This document shows positions 7,070-16,730 of a DNA stretch of 31,571 nucleotides, one piece after another. Within the stretch, counting starts at the first letter, position 1; each line of letters starts with the position of its first letter. Under the pieces are notes generated by a model. It worked only from the letters and a program-made list of their open reading frames with translations, did no database searches and was not told where the DNA came from. The stretch is from CAKRZE01 sp045617585 (GTDB taxonomy: Bacteria > Bacillota > Clostridia > Oscillospirales > CAG-272): positions 1-31,571 of the forward strand of contig JAZLIW010000030.1 in the NCBI GenBank assembly GCA_045617585.1, read 5' to 3'. The position numbers and the translations under genes were made by a program.

Positions 7070-9166
7070 TCAGTCGGCTGCTTTGGCTCTTTTCCCGACG
7101 ACGGTCATATACGCCGCCGCGGAGATCACGAAGGAGACGAGCACCGCGGAGATCAGCGCCGTCTTCTGCGAGACGGGATATCCCTTCGCCGCGGGTCCGT
7201 CTGCCGCCGGTTCGGTCTCGGGCGGGACGTTCTCCGGCTCGGTCTCGGGCGGGACGGTCTCCGGCTCGGTCTCGGACGGTTCGGTCTCGGGATTCTCGGT
7301 CAGCCAGAAGATCTCGTCCTCGGCGGCGCGGAGGATCGTGAGGCTGTCCTCGGTGACCAGCACCTTCGCTTCCCCGCTCAGCCGCTCGTAGGCAGCGCGG
7401 ATCTGCGTGACCATCGTCTTTTTGCTGTTCAGGTTGCGATAGGTGATCTCACCGATCCCGTCGATCATCGAGATGACCTCGTCCGCCGCGGCGCGGTTGG
7501 CGCGTTCCGCGCCGATATGCACGTCGGTCAGACGGAAGTTGTCGAACTTGACGACGATCCCGGGGTCGCTCGCCTCGTTCACTGCGAAGACGCGGATGAA
7601 GTTGACCGCGCCGACGTTGAACTTGCCCGCGCCCCCGTCGTACGCCGCCGCCTCGTCGAGATACAGGACGATATGGTTCCATCCCGCCTTGATCGGGTCG
7701 CCGCGGTTGAAGTCGCGCATCTGGACCAGATTCCACGAGACCTCGGCTTTGTCACACTGTCCGGCGGAGGAAAGCTCCAGCCCGGAGTTCATCCCCTTCT
7801 GTCCGTACAGGCCGAAAAGCGCGGGATCGGAGACGTAGAACTCGAATTCCAGCGTGTCCATCCCGGAAGCGTTGACCGGAGCCGGGAGGACGATCTGCGC
7901 GACCGAGGATTTTTTCAGCGTCATCGAAATGGCGGCGGAGCCCGCACGGGCGGCGCCGTAATCGACGGTGAATTCACCGAAGGGCAGATTGCACCCGTAC
8001 AGCGGCACCGAGTGATCGGTGCGCGTCATTTCCTCGGCGTCCAGCGCCGGGATCAGCCCGTTTTCGGCGAACCGCACGAAAGCGAAGTGGTCGATCTTCA
8101 CCGTCTGCTCCACGGGCTGCGCCGGTTCGTAGCAGTAGAGGCGCAGGAAGTTGACCGCGTGGAGATCGATATCACCGCCGGTCCTGTATCCTTCGGAAAG
8201 GGGCAGCAGGACCAGGTTCCACCCGGTCTTCACGCCGCCGATGCAGTGCCGCCCGATCTCAGGTAAGGACCAGGCGAGCTCATTCACGTCACACGTCCCG
8301 GAGGAGCTTATTTCGAGCGACGCCCCGCGGTACGGGAGCGTGAAGAACGAGGGGTCGGAGACCCAGATCCAGAAGGAGAGCGTGTCCATGTCCTCCGCGT
8401 CGACCGGAGCGAAGGAGGTCCCGCCGGTAAAGCCGGTGCCGACCGTACGGGAAAGGCAGGCGGAGCCGCCGATCTCGTACTCGCGGTCCACGGTCCAGCC
8501 GCTGAACGGCTCGTTGCAGGGGAGGAGCGGGATCTCGCCCGGCGTGCGGACGTTCTCCAGCTCGTCTCTCGTCTTCGCGTCTCGGTTGGTCAGGACGAAG
8601 TTGTCGATCTTGACCGTGATATCCACCGGCGCCGGCGGATTGACGAAGAAGAAACGGATGAAATTGATGCGGGTGAGATCGATCGGATCGGGCCGCGCCA
8701 CCTTGCCGGCATCCCGCATCAGGAGAACGACGTGGTTCCAGCCTACCTTCGCGCCGCCCACGCAGCCGTTCTCGATGTCCTTCGGGTTCCAGTTCATCTC
8801 CTCGTAGTCGCACGTGCCGGAGGAGGTGATCTCCAGGTGGCTGTCGCCCCACGGGATATCGAAATACTCGAGTGAGGAAAGGTACAGCTCGAATTCCAGC
8901 GTGTCTCCGAGCGCGCCGTTCACAGGGGCGAACACGATGCTGTCCGCCGAGCCGTTGCCCATGACCTTGGTCAGGCAGGTCCCGCCGTCCGGCGCGTTCT
9001 CCGTGTCGGGCACCCAGGAGCCGAACGGCGTGTCGCAGTCGAAGAGCGGCACGGTCACGGGCGCGTACGGGTCCTCCTCCGCCGCGAGCGGCAGAGCGGT
9101 AAAGCACGGAAGCAGCGTTAGAAGCACCGCCGCCGCGCAGACAAATGACAGAAGCCGTTTTTTCAT
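7070..9166 (-). CDS. Cell-surface protein with three tandem beta-sandwich repeats and a C-terminal membrane anchor
   Basis: Encodes 698 residues. A Sec signal peptide (about 1-29, ending near ALPLAAEE) is followed by three homologous modules at about 33-190, 205-370 and 383-555. Each has the same landmarks in order: a start such as PLFDCDTPFGSW, SFAPVDAEDMDTLSFWIWVSD or equivalent, LEISSSGTCD, a GWNHVVL-type strand, a V-N-F-I-R strand, and a closing VKIDNF. These resemble carbohydrate-binding jelly rolls. Residues 556-625 are a helical module (IGEITYRN...IRAAYERLSGEAK) common in clostridial surface proteins. A PETEP-type linker (about 630-665) leads to one transmembrane helix and a short basic tail, without an LPXTG motif. 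No catalytic domain is visible, so binding or adhesion is the best guess. GGAGG sits five bases before the ATG. Confidence 0.8.
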   Translation of the reverse strand: MKKRLLSFVCAAAVLLTLLPCFTALPLAAEEDPYAPVTVPLFDCDTPFGSWVPDTENAPDGGTCLTKVMGNGSADSIVFAPVNGALGDTLEFELYLSSLEYFDIPWGDSHLEITSSGTCDYEEMNWNPKDIENGCVGGAKVGWNHVVLLMRDAGKVARPDPIDLTRINFIRFFFVNPPAPVDITVKIDNFVLTNRDAKTRDELENVRTPGEIPLLPCNEPFSGWTVDREYEIGGSACLSRTVGTGFTGGTSFAPVDAEDMDTLSFWIWVSDPSFFTLPYRGASLEISSSGTCDVNELAWSLPEIGRHCIGGVKTGWNLVLLPLSEGYRTGGDIDLHAVNFLRLYCYEPAQPVEQTVKIDHFAFVRFAENGLIPALDAEEMTRTDHSVPLYGCNLPFGEFTVDYGAARAGSAAISMTLKKSSVAQIVLPAPVNASGMDTLEFEFYVSDPALFGLYGQKGMNSGLELSSAGQCDKAEVSWNLVQMRDFNRGDPIKAGWNHIVLYLDEAAAYDGGAGKFNVGAVNFIRVFAVNEASDPGIVVKFDNFRLTDVHIGAERANRAAADEVISMIDGIGEITYRNLNSKKTMVTQIRAAYERLSGEAKVLVTEDSLTILRAAEDEIFWLTENPETEPSETEPETVPPETEPENVPPETEPAADGPAAKGYPVSQKTALISAVLVSFVISAAAYMTVVGKRAKAAD

Positions 9167-9220
9167 GGTTTCCTCCGTTCCCCCGTCTGAAAACGGGGAA
9201 AATTATCGTATCAGGATCGT

Positions 9221-9240
9221 GGGAAGCAAAACCGCTTCCC
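9221..9240 (-). other. Stem-loop after the aldo/keto reductase gene
   Basis: GGGAAGC (9221-9227) pairs with GCTTCCC (9234-9240) just downstream of the reductase stop. There is no adjacent T run on the minus strand, so it is a weak terminator candidate or an RNA 3'-end stabiliser, and some read-through into the next gene is possible. Confidence 0.35.
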
Positions 9241-9251
9241 GGGAGTGCCCG

Positions 9252-10445
9252 TCAGCCGGCACCGCCCTGCGTTTCCTCCAGCCGCTTTGCCGCCGCGGCA
9301 CGTTCCGCGCAGATCTTCTCCCAGTGCGGCAGGTCGGGCAGCATGGCGTTCAGGTCCGCGAGGACGGAACGAACGTCGATCTTCTGCGGGCAGGCGTCGG
9401 TGCAGCTCCCGCAGCCGATACAGTTCTCCGGCCGTGCGTCGGCGGGGAGCGCGTCGAGCTGCATCGAGGCGGTCAGCGCGCCCTCCAGCCCGAACTTCAG
9501 GTCGTTGTACGACGCGATCAGCGTCGGGATCGGCAGCTTTGCAGGGCAGCCGTCGGTGCAGTAGCGGCAGCCCGTGCAGGGGACGGCGTTCTTCATCCGC
9601 TCGGCGAGGGCAAGCAGCATCTCCTCCTCTTCCCCGGTCAGCGGCTTCCCTTCCGAAAAGACCGCTTCGTTCTGCCGCATCTGTTCAAACGACGACATCC
9701 CGGAGAGGATGACCTTCACGCCCGGCTTTGAGATCAGCCAGCGGAAGGCAAGCGAGACCGGATCTCCGCCGTCCGGCAGCGCCGCGCGCTCCTTTTCGGT
9801 CAACCGCGCGAGCCTGCCCCCGCGGAGCGGCTCCATCACGATGATCGGGAGGCCGCGCCCGGTCAGAAGTTCGTATTTTTCCTTCGCGTCCTGCAGCGTC
9901 CAGTCGAGATAGTTGAGCTGGATCTGGCAGAATTCCATCGCGTCCCCCGTCGCGTCGAGGAACCGGCGGAGGCAGTCGGCCCGTCCGTGGGCGGAAAAGC
10001 CGAGGTGACGGATGCGCCCCAGCCGCTTCTGCTCCCGGAAATAATCGACGATGCCCCATTTCGGGTCGAGATAGACCTCCGCGGAGCGCTCATAGACGTT
10101 GTGAAGGAGATAATAGTCAAAATAATCGACGCCGCATTTTTTCAGCTGCTTTTCAAAGATCTCCGAGGGATCGTAGGTCTCGGCGATCTGATGTCCGGGG
10201 AACTTGGAGGCAAGGCAGTAGTTCTCCCGCGGGTATGCCTTCAGATTCCTTCCGACCACGATCTCGCTCATCCCGCCGTGATACGGGAAGGCGGTATCGA
10301 AGTAGTTGATCCCGTGCTCCATCGCAAAAGCGATCATCCGCGCGGTCTCTTCCTCGTTCACGCTGCCGTCCGCCCTCAGCGGCAGACGCATGGTGCCGAA
10401 GCCGAGACGGGAGACCTCCCGCCCCAAAAACTCGTTCGTGATCAA
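9252..10445 (-). CDS. Aldo/keto reductase with C-terminal 2x[4Fe-4S] ferredoxin domain
   Basis: Encodes 397 residues. The N-terminal 270 residues are an aldo/keto reductase barrel with the catalytic tetrad Asp50, Tyr55, Lys81 and His115, and the family start pattern REVSRLGFGTMRLP. The C-terminal part adds two four-cysteine clusters, CTGCRYCTDGC (Cys290, 293, 296, 300) and CIGCGSCTDAC (Cys342, 345, 348, 352), as in the aldo/keto reductase group with a ferredoxin-type tail. It is probably a soluble redox enzyme that passes electrons through the clusters; its substrate is unknown. The start is the TTG at 10445, whose last two bases overlap the TGA of the upstream gene (TTGA); the next Met (residue 19) would cut into the first strand. 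It is the last gene of the five-gene operon. Confidence 0.85.
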   Translation of the reverse strand: MITNEFLGREVSRLGFGTMRLPLRADGSVNEEETARMIAFAMEHGINYFDTAFPYHGGMSEIVVGRNLKAYPRENYCLASKFPGHQIAETYDPSEIFEKQLKKCGVDYFDYYLLHNVYERSAEVYLDPKWGIVDYFREQKRLGRIRHLGFSAHGRADCLRRFLDATGDAMEFCQIQLNYLDWTLQDAKEKYELLTGRGLPIIVMEPLRGGRLARLTEKERAALPDGGDPVSLAFRWLISKPGVKVILSGMSSFEQMRQNEAVFSEGKPLTGEEEEMLLALAERMKNAVPCTGCRYCTDGCPAKLPIPTLIASYNDLKFGLEGALTASMQLDALPADARPENCIGCGSCTDACPQKIDVRSVLADLNAMLPDLPHWEKICAERAAAAKRLEETQGGAG

Positions 10446-11914
10446 AGGGTTCCGCCCTCCTTCCGCGTTTCCGTTTCATAGATGTACAGATTTCCGTAAC
10501 TCCAGTTATAATCGGAGCTGTTGTGCCGGTCGAAGGTCAGCCAGACGTACCGGTACCGCGTGCCGCAGGGCAGATACATGACCGTGCCCCAGCCGCGGAA
10601 GCCGCCGTCGTCGTGATCGCATTGCAGGTGCCCGGGCTCCCTGCCGAAGCCGTCGAGCGGATAGACGTCGTAGACCGCGCGCTTACCGAAGTCGGAGCCG
10701 CAGACGAATTCCACGCCCGTTCCGCATTTCACGAACAGCCCGCCCGTCTTTTCCTTCCCCTCCGTCTTATCAACGAACGTAAACCCGTCGAGCGGATCGT
10801 CCGAGACGAAATGAAGGTAATGATATCCCCCGTCCGCGCCAAGGCGGCAGACCGCGAGATGCCATTTGCCGCCCGTGAAGATCAGGTCGGGATCCTCGTC
10901 CCCGGAAAACGCCTCGAACCCGTCGGGATCCCCCGCCCCGTATTCCATCGGGCGGACGTCGATCACCGAAACGCCGTAGCGCGGGTCGTTTGTGAACGAG
11001 GCGCGCGCGAGCCGGTGCCCGTGCGAGAAGGCGCAGACCCAGAGGAGCCACCGTCCCGCCCGCCGGTCGTACAGGATCGAGGAGGCGACGTCGCCGCACC
11101 AGATCCCGTCCCCGCAGTCGAAGAACAGCGCGCCCTCCATCCGGAAGTCGGAGGTGCCCGGCATCCACGAAAGAACGTTCTGATAGCTGCCGCTCGCGTT
11201 CCGCGCGCTGACGGTCAGAAAGATCCTGCCGCCCTCGGTCATGACCGTGCCGTCCTCGTACCGGATCGGCTTCGGGTCGGCGTGGCTCATCCCGGAGACG
11301 AGCGAAGCCCGCACCTCCGTAAGGATCGCTTCCCCGCCCGCGTCAAGCATGACCGCAAGCTCCGCCCCGGTCCGGGAAAAGACCGCCTCGCGCCGCATCC
11401 CGGCGAGCACCGGCAGATCGGCGTCGAAGACCGTCGCCGCCCTGCCTTTTTTCCTCCGGTCAAGGACCGTCAGTCCGTTCGTACGGAAGGAGACCGAAAA
11501 CGCCCATCCCTCCCCCGGTTCAAGGGCACCGGCAAGGGAGATCTCCCCCGCCTTCAGTGCGATCCCGCCGTCCGCGTCAAGGGTCACCGAGACCGGTCCC
11601 CCCTCCTCCGCCGCGCAGGGAATCACGAGGGAGACCGTCCCCCGTTCCAGACGGGACACGGAAAAATCGTAGGTATTCCACGGGAAAAAGCCGCCGATCA
11701 GCCGCGTGACGCTCCCGCCCGTACGGGAAAGGAGGCGGTACCTCCCGTCCCCGACCTCCTCGGTCGTTTCCCCGTCGGAGGCAAGCACGGGATAGGGATC
11801 GCCCCGTCTGCCGTCGGTCCAGTCCTTGTAAAAGCTCATCTCCCCCATCGGAAGAGAGAGCGTACGGAACGGATTGACCGAAAAGACGCGTCTGAAATAC
11901 AGTTCCTCCAGCAT
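10442..11914 (-). CDS. Probable beta-propeller protein of glycosidase (GH32/GH43-like) type
   Basis: Encodes 490 residues with no signal peptide or membrane segment. Residues 1-210 are strand-rich and look like a beta-sandwich. Residues 220-485 have the alternating W/Y/D-rich strands of a five-bladed propeller: GDGIWCGDVASSILYD, RWLLWVCAFSHG, SGDEDPDLIFTGGKWHLAVCRL (Asp/Glu run at 338-343) and YRYVWLTFDRHN. Such propellers occur in GH32, GH43, GH68 and GH130 enzymes, but I cannot assign the catalytic triad, so enzymatic activity is an inference. I chose the ATG at 11914, 16 bases after the preceding stop and next to a G-rich stretch; the open frame extends 17 codons further without a good start. 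Its stop overlaps the TTG start of the reductase. Confidence 0.6.
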   Translation of the reverse strand: MLEELYFRRVFSVNPFRTLSLPMGEMSFYKDWTDGRRGDPYPVLASDGETTEEVGDGRYRLLSRTGGSVTRLIGGFFPWNTYDFSVSRLERGTVSLVIPCAAEEGGPVSVTLDADGGIALKAGEISLAGALEPGEGWAFSVSFRTNGLTVLDRRKKGRAATVFDADLPVLAGMRREAVFSRTGAELAVMLDAGGEAILTEVRASLVSGMSHADPKPIRYEDGTVMTEGGRIFLTVSARNASGSYQNVLSWMPGTSDFRMEGALFFDCGDGIWCGDVASSILYDRRAGRWLLWVCAFSHGHRLARASFTNDPRYGVSVIDVRPMEYGAGDPDGFEAFSGDEDPDLIFTGGKWHLAVCRLGADGGYHYLHFVSDDPLDGFTFVDKTEGKEKTGGLFVKCGTGVEFVCGSDFGKRAVYDVYPLDGFGREPGHLQCDHDDGGFRGWGTVMYLPCGTRYRYVWLTFDRHNSSDYNWSYGNLYIYETETRKEGGTL

Positions 11915-11930
11915 TGTTCCGTCCCCCCCG

Positions 11931-12635
11931 TCAGTTTTCCCCGTCCGGCACGGCGATCCGCGCACGCAGCGGCAGGTGATCGGAAACGACCCGGTCGGGG
12001 CGTTCGAGCGAGAGAAGCGTCAGATCGTCGGAAAGAAAGATATGGTCGATGCGGACGCGCGGCTCGTCCGAGGGAAAGGTGAGGAAGTCCCCGCCTGCCG
12101 TCCGGAGCGTCCGGAAGAGCGGAAGCAGGACAGGATCGTCCGGCACCGCGTTCAGATCCCCCATGAAGACCGTCTTTTTCCCGGGATAGAGAGAAAGCAC
12201 GGTCCTCACCGCGTTCTCCCGCTCGTCCGGGTTGAGCCCGAAGTGGGAGATCAGCACGGTCAGCCCGTCCTCGGTCTCGGCGTGAAGGACGCAGCGCGTC
12301 TCGTAATAGCCCTTGTATTTCCGCTCCGCGGGGTCGGGGATCACGGCAGTCTCGGCATGACGGAGGGGAATGCGCGAAAGGATCGCGTTGCCGTAGGGAT
12401 TCCGCCCGTTCACGTCGATCGCCTTCGCGAAATAATACCGGTAGCCGAGCGCATCCGCGAGGATCGCCGCCTGCGGATCGTAGCCCTGCGCCTCCCCGGC
12501 GTCCCGGACCTCGTTGAGCCCGACGATATCCGCGTCCAGCGCCTTCAGCTCCGCCGCGAACGCGGGATAATCGATCTTTCCGGTCAGATAGTTCCGGCAG
12601 TGCTGGATATTGAAGGTTGCGATCACGGTCTCCAT
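11931..12635 (-). CDS. Endonuclease/exonuclease/phosphatase-fold hydrolase
   Basis: Encodes 234 residues forming one complete EEP domain. The family residues are all visible: Asn9 in ATFNIQH, Glu42 in GLNEV, GNAILSR (82-88), His131 in LISHFGL, Asp160 and Asn162 in MGDLNAVP, Asp197 in IDHIF, and Asp219-His220 in VSDHLPL. It should be a metal-dependent phosphodiesterase or phosphatase acting on nucleic acid, a phospholipid or a sugar phosphate; the fold alone does not choose between them. There is no signal peptide, so it acts in the cytoplasm. AAGGAAG nine bases upstream of the ATG supports the start. It follows the RadC-like gene by 19 bases within the operon. Confidence 0.88.
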   Translation of the reverse strand: METVIATFNIQHCRNYLTGKIDYPAFAAELKALDADIVGLNEVRDAGEAQGYDPQAAILADALGYRYYFAKAIDVNGRNPYGNAILSRIPLRHAETAVIPDPAERKYKGYYETRCVLHAETEDGLTVLISHFGLNPDERENAVRTVLSLYPGKKTVFMGDLNAVPDDPVLLPLFRTLRTAGGDFLTFPSDEPRVRIDHIFLSDDLTLLSLERPDRVVSDHLPLRARIAVPDGEN

Positions 12636-12654
12636 AGTTCGATGCTTCCTTTTT

Positions 12655-13424
12655 TCATTTCATTTTTGATCCGTTCCCGTCTCCAGGCGCTTCCCGCGGG
12701 ACGGGCTCCGACGGGACGTGCAGCCCGGAGAACGGCAGATCCGCTCCGTCCGGATGCTCCGACAGAACGAAGCCGTTCTTCCCGGTCACGATATGGTCGA
12801 TCAGCCCGACGCGGATGCTGAGCAGCAGTTCCCGGATCGTCCCGGTCGACCGACGGTCGGCAGCAGAGACCGAAGCGTCTCCGGACGGATGATCGTGAGA
12901 AAGGATCACGTATTTCGCGCCGCTGTCTATCACGGCGGAGAGCAGAGAGCGCAGATCAGCCGCCGACCCCGCGAGCGCCCCGGGACCGATCCCGGTCAGC
13001 GAAACGGGCAGATAGTCGCCGTCAAGCAGGAGCATCGCCGCGTCTTCCCGTTCTCCCACCGAATAAAACCGTGCGAAAAACCGCGCCGCGTCACGCAGCG
13101 TGCGCGTTTCCGGCAGCTGTACCGCGGTCAGATATCTGCGCAGCCCGGCAGGCAGTCCGACGAGGAGCGCCGTGCGCCGCGTGATCCGCGCGAACGCGCC
13201 GAGCTCGGCGGGATCCGCGTCGGCGGCACCGCAGTACGAGCGATACCGGCGCAGGATCCGCTCCGCGAGCGGCAGATTGTCCATCCTCCGCCGTCCCGCC
13301 GCGTAGGAAAGCAGTGCCGCGAGCAGGACCGCGTCCGGCGTCTTCTTCCGCCGCACCCGTTTTTTCTCCCTGCGGGGACCGTACGGTTTTTCCTCGGTCC
13401 GAAAACCGACGGTACGGTCGGCAT

Positions 13425-13428
<4 letters not shown>
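12655..13428 (-). CDS. radC: RadC-like JAMM/MPN-domain protein
   Basis: Encodes 257 residues. The C-terminal half has the RadC metal-binding signature HDHPSGDASVSAAD (178-191), preceded by an acidic residue (Glu126 or Glu128) at the expected distance, so the JAMM zinc site looks intact. The N-terminal half resembles the RadC helical region, but the usual helix-hairpin-helix GIG turn is replaced by VGLPAGLRR. The N-terminus is very basic (residues 17-30) and there is a Pro/Gly-rich tail, making it slightly longer than typical RadC. The biochemical role of RadC proteins is still uncertain despite the DNA-repair name. Its ATG overlaps the stop of the upstream phosphatase by four bases (ATGA), so translation is coupled. 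Confidence 0.85.
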
Positions 13429-15050
<1,622 letters not shown>

Positions 15051-15186
15051 GTTCCTGTCCCGTCCGCCGCTCCCGCACTGCGGAAAGCGTCCTTTCTTCG
15101 TTCCCGGGCACCGCTTTTATCATCGCGGATCCCGTCGTTTCCCCGCCGCGGCAGGTTCTGCCGGGCGTCTTTTTCTCTTCATAATC

Positions 15187-15215
15187 AAAATAATTATATC
15201 AAAAAAGGGCGTCAA
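15187..15215 (-). promoter_or_regulatory. Probable promoter of the RsbU-like operon
   Basis: On the minus strand, TTGACG (15215-15210) is followed 17 bases later by TATTTT (15192-15187); a perfect TATAAT (15198-15193) also lies in the spacer but only 11 bases from TTGACG. The leader to the ATG at 15050 would be about 130 bases. Confidence 0.45.
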
Positions 15216-15232
15216 TTGCGACACCCGACGCC
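15203..15232 (-). terminator. Terminator-like stem-loop overlapping the operon promoter
   Basis: GGCGTC and GACGCC (arms about 15208-15213 and 15227-15232) form a stem that on the minus strand is followed by CTTTTTT. It looks like an intrinsic terminator, yet no minus-strand gene lies upstream of it. Confidence 0.4.
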
Positions 15233-15292
15233 AAAAAACATCATTTTTTACTTTCCGTTCATATTTAGCATACGGTATTCACACCTCCCGTC

Positions 15293-15321
15293 TTGAAAAA
15301 CGTGCGGCTTTCCGTTATAAT
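15293..15321 (+). promoter_or_regulatory. SigA-type promoter of the stalk lipoprotein gene
   Basis: TTGAAA (15293-15298), a 17-base spacer and a perfect TATAAT (15316-15321). The leader to the ATG at 15381 is about 55 bases. Confidence 0.8.
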
Positions 15322-15380
15322 ATGAAAAAAAGTCCGCGGCACCGCAGCGGTGACCGCAGAACAGGAGACCCTGACCGATT

Positions 15381-15896
15381 ATGACAATCCGAAGAGAACG
15401 GCGCCTTGCCGCCCGGCGGCTTGCCGCCGTACTGCCCCTCCTTCTCCTCGTGCTGCTCTTTTCCTGCATGAACGATAAGCCGGGCAGCGCCGAGACCGAC
15501 GCGCCGGATTCCCTCCCCGTTCGGGATACCGAAGGAACGGAGTCCCTCGCCCCGTCCGCCGACACAAAAGCGGAAACGCTCCCCCAAACGGAAGCCGGGA
15601 CCGAAGCGCAGACCGAACCGGAAAACGATCACGGAACGGATCCCGTAACGCCCCCGGAAACCGAACCCGAAACAGAACAGGAGACGAAGCCCGTGACCGA
15701 ACCCGTAACACCGCCGGAATCCGCTCCCGAGACGACCCTCGCGACCGAGCCCGAGCCCGAGACCGAGCCGCGCCGCGATCCCGAAACGGAACCGGAAACC
15801 GAACCCGTGACCGAGCCCGTGACCGAACCGGAAACGGAACCGGAAACCGAGCCCGAGACCCGCAGCCCCATCGAGCTCCCGGAGATCCGCTTCTGA
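15381..15896 (+). CDS. Lipoprotein consisting almost only of a Thr/Glu/Pro stalk
   Basis: Encodes 171 residues. An arginine-rich start and a leucine-rich core lead to a lipobox-like L-F-S-C (Cys29). From about residue 35 to 161 the protein is a low-complexity chain of PETEP/TEPVT units with no hydrophobic core, and it ends with a short SPIELPEIRF tail. Similar linkers occur in other exported proteins of this window, but there they join globular domains; here none remains. It could be a spacer-type surface lipoprotein or the remnant of a longer one. AGGAG lies about 12 bases before the ATG, which is long. It has its own promoter and terminator and points against its neighbours. Confidence 0.65.
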   Translation: MTIRRERRLAARRLAAVLPLLLLVLLFSCMNDKPGSAETDAPDSLPVRDTEGTESLAPSADTKAETLPQTEAGTEAQTEPENDHGTDPVTPPETEPETEQETKPVTEPVTPPESAPETTLATEPEPETEPRRDPETEPETEPVTEPVTEPETEPETEPETRSPIELPEIRF

Positions 15897-15915
15897 TCCT
15901 ATCCCACGCCCCCAT

Positions 15916-15939
15916 GCCCGCCGTTCCGGCGGGCTTTTT
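15916..15939 (+). terminator. Rho-independent terminator of the stalk lipoprotein gene
   Basis: GCCCGCC (15916-15922) pairs with GGCGGGC (15928-15934) around a GTTCC loop, followed by TTTTT, twenty bases after the stop codon. Confidence 0.85.
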
Positions 15940-15944
15940 CATTG

Positions 15945-15991
15945 AAAAAGCCCTGCCCGGGACCCGGTAAAATACCGGTTCCGGTCAGGGC
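15945..15991 (-). terminator. Probable terminator of the 115-residue hypothetical gene
   Basis: GCCCTG (15950-15955) pairs with CAGGGC (15986-15991), with an inner ACCGGTA-type hairpin. On the minus strand the structure is followed by CTTTTTC. It lies about 55 bases past the stop at 16046. Confidence 0.65.
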
Positions 15992-16045
15992 ACCCTTTTT
16001 CATCGGCGTATGACGGGTGAAGCGGTTCTCTTTTTCCGCCAAGCC

Positions 16046-16393
16046 TCAAAAGGCTTCGTTCCATTCGACTCCGACGTCCTGCCCCCAGTCGTCCGAACCG
16101 TAACACAGAAGAGACTTGTTGTTTGAACATTTCTTCTCATCGTAGTCGATCAGGATCCGCAGTTCGCCGACGCATACCTTCGCACGGTCATTCCCGTCAA
16201 ACTCGACGGTATATTCCTCTCCCTTTAAGTATTTCGGGTGACAGAGAGGAACGGCACACAGGATATTGTAGTTCTCGTCCGTGCCGTACACACAGACCAC
16301 CTGCCGTTCTTTTTCGACGACGATCCCCCTTTTCCCTTCGCTGAACATCCGGACGTTTTTTCCGAATAACCCGAACCGAAACGAATAACGCAT
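16046..16393 (-). CDS. Hypothetical protein, 115 residues
   Basis: I do not recognise this protein. It has no signal peptide and no clear membrane segment. The N-terminal 35 residues are basic and strand-forming (MRYSFRFGLFGKNVRM), followed by alternating strands (QVVCVYGTD, YNILCAVPLCHP, YTVEFDG, RAKVCVGELRILIDYD), suggesting a small all-beta fold. It has several cysteines (including residues in CAVPLC and KKCSNN) and an acidic end. GGAGGG nine bases before the ATG strongly supports translation. Its codon use is less GC-rich than the genes left of 15000, in keeping with the accessory character of this stretch. Confidence 0.6.
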   Translation of the reverse strand: MRYSFRFGLFGKNVRMFSEGKRGIVVEKERQVVCVYGTDENYNILCAVPLCHPKYLKGEEYTVEFDGNDRAKVCVGELRILIDYDEKKCSNNKSLLCYGSDDWGQDVGVEWNEAF

Positions 16394-16496
16394 TTTGTTT
16401 TTCCCTCCAATATCATATCACCTTACGATGTCTTTTTCATGTCTAAAAGCGACCAAAAGGTACGTGTGTCTGCCTGCTCGAACCGGGATTTGTTTG
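16394..16496. other. Intergenic stretch with no recognised feature
   Basis: About 100 bases between the hypothetical gene and the winged-helix-like frame. A GGTTCGAG string read on the minus strand near 16476-16483 recalls a tRNA T-loop but the flanking bases do not pair. I see no other gene or terminator here. Confidence 0.4.
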
Positions 16497-16700
16497 TCAA
16501 ATATAATACTTCCCGTCTGACGTTCTGTGAATCTCGCCACGTTCAATCATTTTCTCTGTAACATGCGAAAAGAGATTAGGATTATTTACACCTGCTTCTG
16601 CCAATGTTTTTGCTGTTTTTGGCGAATTTGCGCCGCATTCTTTTAACTTTTTGATTATAATAGTACGCCTGATAAGAGGAATCGGGACTACAACTGCCTT
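16497..16700 (-). pseudogene. Short winged-helix-like reading frame lacking a start codon
   Basis: From codon AAG at 16700-16698 the minus strand reads 67 sense codons to a TGA at 16499-16497. The product would be amphipathic and compact: VVVPIPLIRRTIIIKKLKEC, then a helix-turn-helix-like NSPKTAKTLAEAGV, then FSHVTEKMIERGEIHRT and a closing DGKYYI, which looks like a wing. GGAGG (16713-16709) sits eight bases before the AAG, exactly where an ATG is expected, so one base change (AAG for ATG) seems to have removed the start. The frame is also open upstream to the TAA of the preceding gene. It is either a freshly inactivated gene, a gene using a non-standard start, or a sequence error. A regulator or DNA-binding role is only an inference from shape. 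Confidence 0.55.
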
Positions 16701-16730
16701 TTTGATTACCTCCGCAAATTCTGAGTTGAC

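Larger units (their letters stand above)
15051..15380. other. 330-base intergenic region between divergent genes
   Basis: No coding sequence is apparent. It contains minus-strand promoter elements for the phosphatase operon (15187-15215), a terminator-like stem-loop overlapping them (15203-15232), and a strong plus-strand promoter at 15293-15321 for the stalk lipoprotein. The remainder shows nothing I can identify. Confidence 0.7.

Noticed and set aside
16470..16496. T-loop-like GGTTCGAG string suggesting a tRNA remnant or attachment site
   Set aside because: The flanking bases do not form a T stem and no second copy of the tRNA-Gly 3' end was found nearby.
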